From NCBI GenBank assembly GCA_017553025.1, contig JAFZNF010000029.1:1-7701 (forward strand): a stretch of DNA of 7,701 nucleotides, read 5' to 3'. Each line of letters opens with the position of its first letter. Positions within the stretch are counted from its first letter, which is position 1. Positions 7,127-7,701 of this stretch are shown one piece after another. The DNA comes from Clostridia bacterium. Lineage in GTDB: Bacteria; Bacillota_A; Clostridia; UBA1381. The notes below the pieces were generated by a model. It ran no database searches and was not told the origin of the DNA. It was given only the letters and a program-made list of their open reading frames with translations. The position numbers and the translations under genes were made by a program.

Positions 7127-7701
7127 CTATTCCAAAAAAATATTTGCACCTATCGAGCGGAGCTTTCCGCATAGATTTTCATAGCCTCTTTTAATGTGAT
7201 TTGCACCCGTAATGCGAGTTTCGCCATCGGCGCAAAGCCCTGCCAAAACGAGCGATGCTCCGCCGCGCAAATCCATTGCGCATACATTTGCGCCGCTTAG
7301 GTGCTTGCCGCCTTCAATATATGAACTTCTTCCGTCAATGCGTATATTTGCACCCATACGGTTTAGCTCACCGATATGCAGAAATCTGTTTTCAAAAACG
7401 GTTTCTACGATAATTCCCGACCCTTCCGTTTCACATAAAAGAGCGGAAAACTGTGCCTGCATATCTGTAGGAAAGCCGGGAAAAGGGAGAGTCTTTATAT
7501 TTGCTGAGCTGAGCTTTTTTGACGCGTCAATATTGATGTAATTTCTGTGCTCGTCAACATATGCGCCCATTTCTCTTAGCTTTGCCGTCACAGGCTTTAA
7601 GTGTACGGGATTTACATTATCAATACGTCCGTGTCCGCCCGTTATCGCAAATGCGCTCATAAATGTGCCCGCCTCAATCCTGTCCGATATTACGGAATAG
7701 G
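7127..7701 (-). CDS. murA: UDP-N-acetylglucosamine 1-carboxyvinyltransferase, C-terminal part (gene truncated by the window edge)
   Basis: MurA transfers enolpyruvate from phosphoenolpyruvate to UDP-GlcNAc in the cytoplasm, the first committed step of peptidoglycan synthesis. The frame stays open to the right edge. The first readable residues, SVISDRIEAGTF before the Met at 7660, match a conserved MurA stretch, so that internal Met is not the start. About 191 codons are visible, equivalent to E. coli MurA residues 227 to about 416. Key residues fall at exactly E. coli spacing: Asp305 in FPTDMQAQ (codon 7465-7463), Arg331 in FENRF (7387-7385), Asp369 and Arg371 in MDLRGG, and Arg397 in KRGYE (7189-7187). 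The loop with the fosfomycin-binding Cys115 lies outside the window, so fosfomycin sensitivity cannot be judged. Many Bacillota carry two paralogues (MurA and MurZ/MurA2), and I cannot tell which this is. It ends 66 bases before addB. Confidence 0.93.
   Translation of the reverse strand, partial: YSVISDRIEAGTFMSAFAITGGHGRIDNVNPVHLKPVTAKLREMGAYVDEHRNYINIDASKKLSSANIKTLPFPGFPTDMQAQFSALLCETEGSGIIVETVFENRFLHIGELNRMGANIRIDGRSSYIEGGKHLSGANVCAMDLRGGASLVLAGLCADGETRITGANHIKRGYENLCGKLRSIGANIFLE

Noticed and set aside
7127..7660. A separate short gene starting at the Met at 7660
   Set aside because: The frame is open upstream to the window edge, and those codons read as conserved MurA sequence, so the Met is internal.
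1..7701. Enrichment or strand bias of the Bacillus Chi sequence AGCGG
   Set aside because: The pentamer appears on both strands at roughly chance frequency by eye, with no clear skew. A window this small cannot test Chi function.

Overview
The window holds the end of a cell-wall gene and a complete DNA-repair operon, all read from the minus strand. In transcription order these are the 3' part of murA (entering from the right edge), a 66-bp gap with a promoter-like element, addB, addA, and a few codons that look like the start of another gene leaving at the left edge. Coding density is very high, and I see no RNA gene, mobile element, CRISPR array or repeat family.

The organism is most likely a member of the Bacillota, probably class Clostridia. 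Supporting this are the two-subunit AddA/AddB helicase-nuclease (rather than RecBCD), with nuclease motifs in both subunits and a Cys4 Fe-S signature in AddB. The DNA is moderately AT-rich by eye, a strong AAGGAGG Shine-Dalgarno sequence is present, and a TTG start is used. I cannot assign a genus.

Region by region: 7127-7701 encodes the last ~191 residues of UDP-N-acetylglucosamine 1-carboxyvinyltransferase, the first committed step of peptidoglycan synthesis. The gap at 7061-7126 has an extended -10 element (TGTTATAAT) about 35 bases ahead of the addB start. addB (3614-7060) and addA (52-3612) are tightly coupled, with one base between the addB stop and the best-supported addA start. Positions 1-51 carry a ribosome binding site and the first codons of a possible further operon member.

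AddA supplies the single helicase motor and one nuclease. AddB supplies the scaffold with an inactivated helicase fold, the Chi-recognition surface and a second nuclease held together by an iron-sulfur cluster. Together they process double-strand ends for RecA. murA is functionally unrelated and appears to be only a neighbour. I found no evidence of an undescribed system. The points worth a second look are the addA start site, a substitution in the presumed Chi-reading pocket of AddB, and possible regulatory structure around the murA/addB junction.
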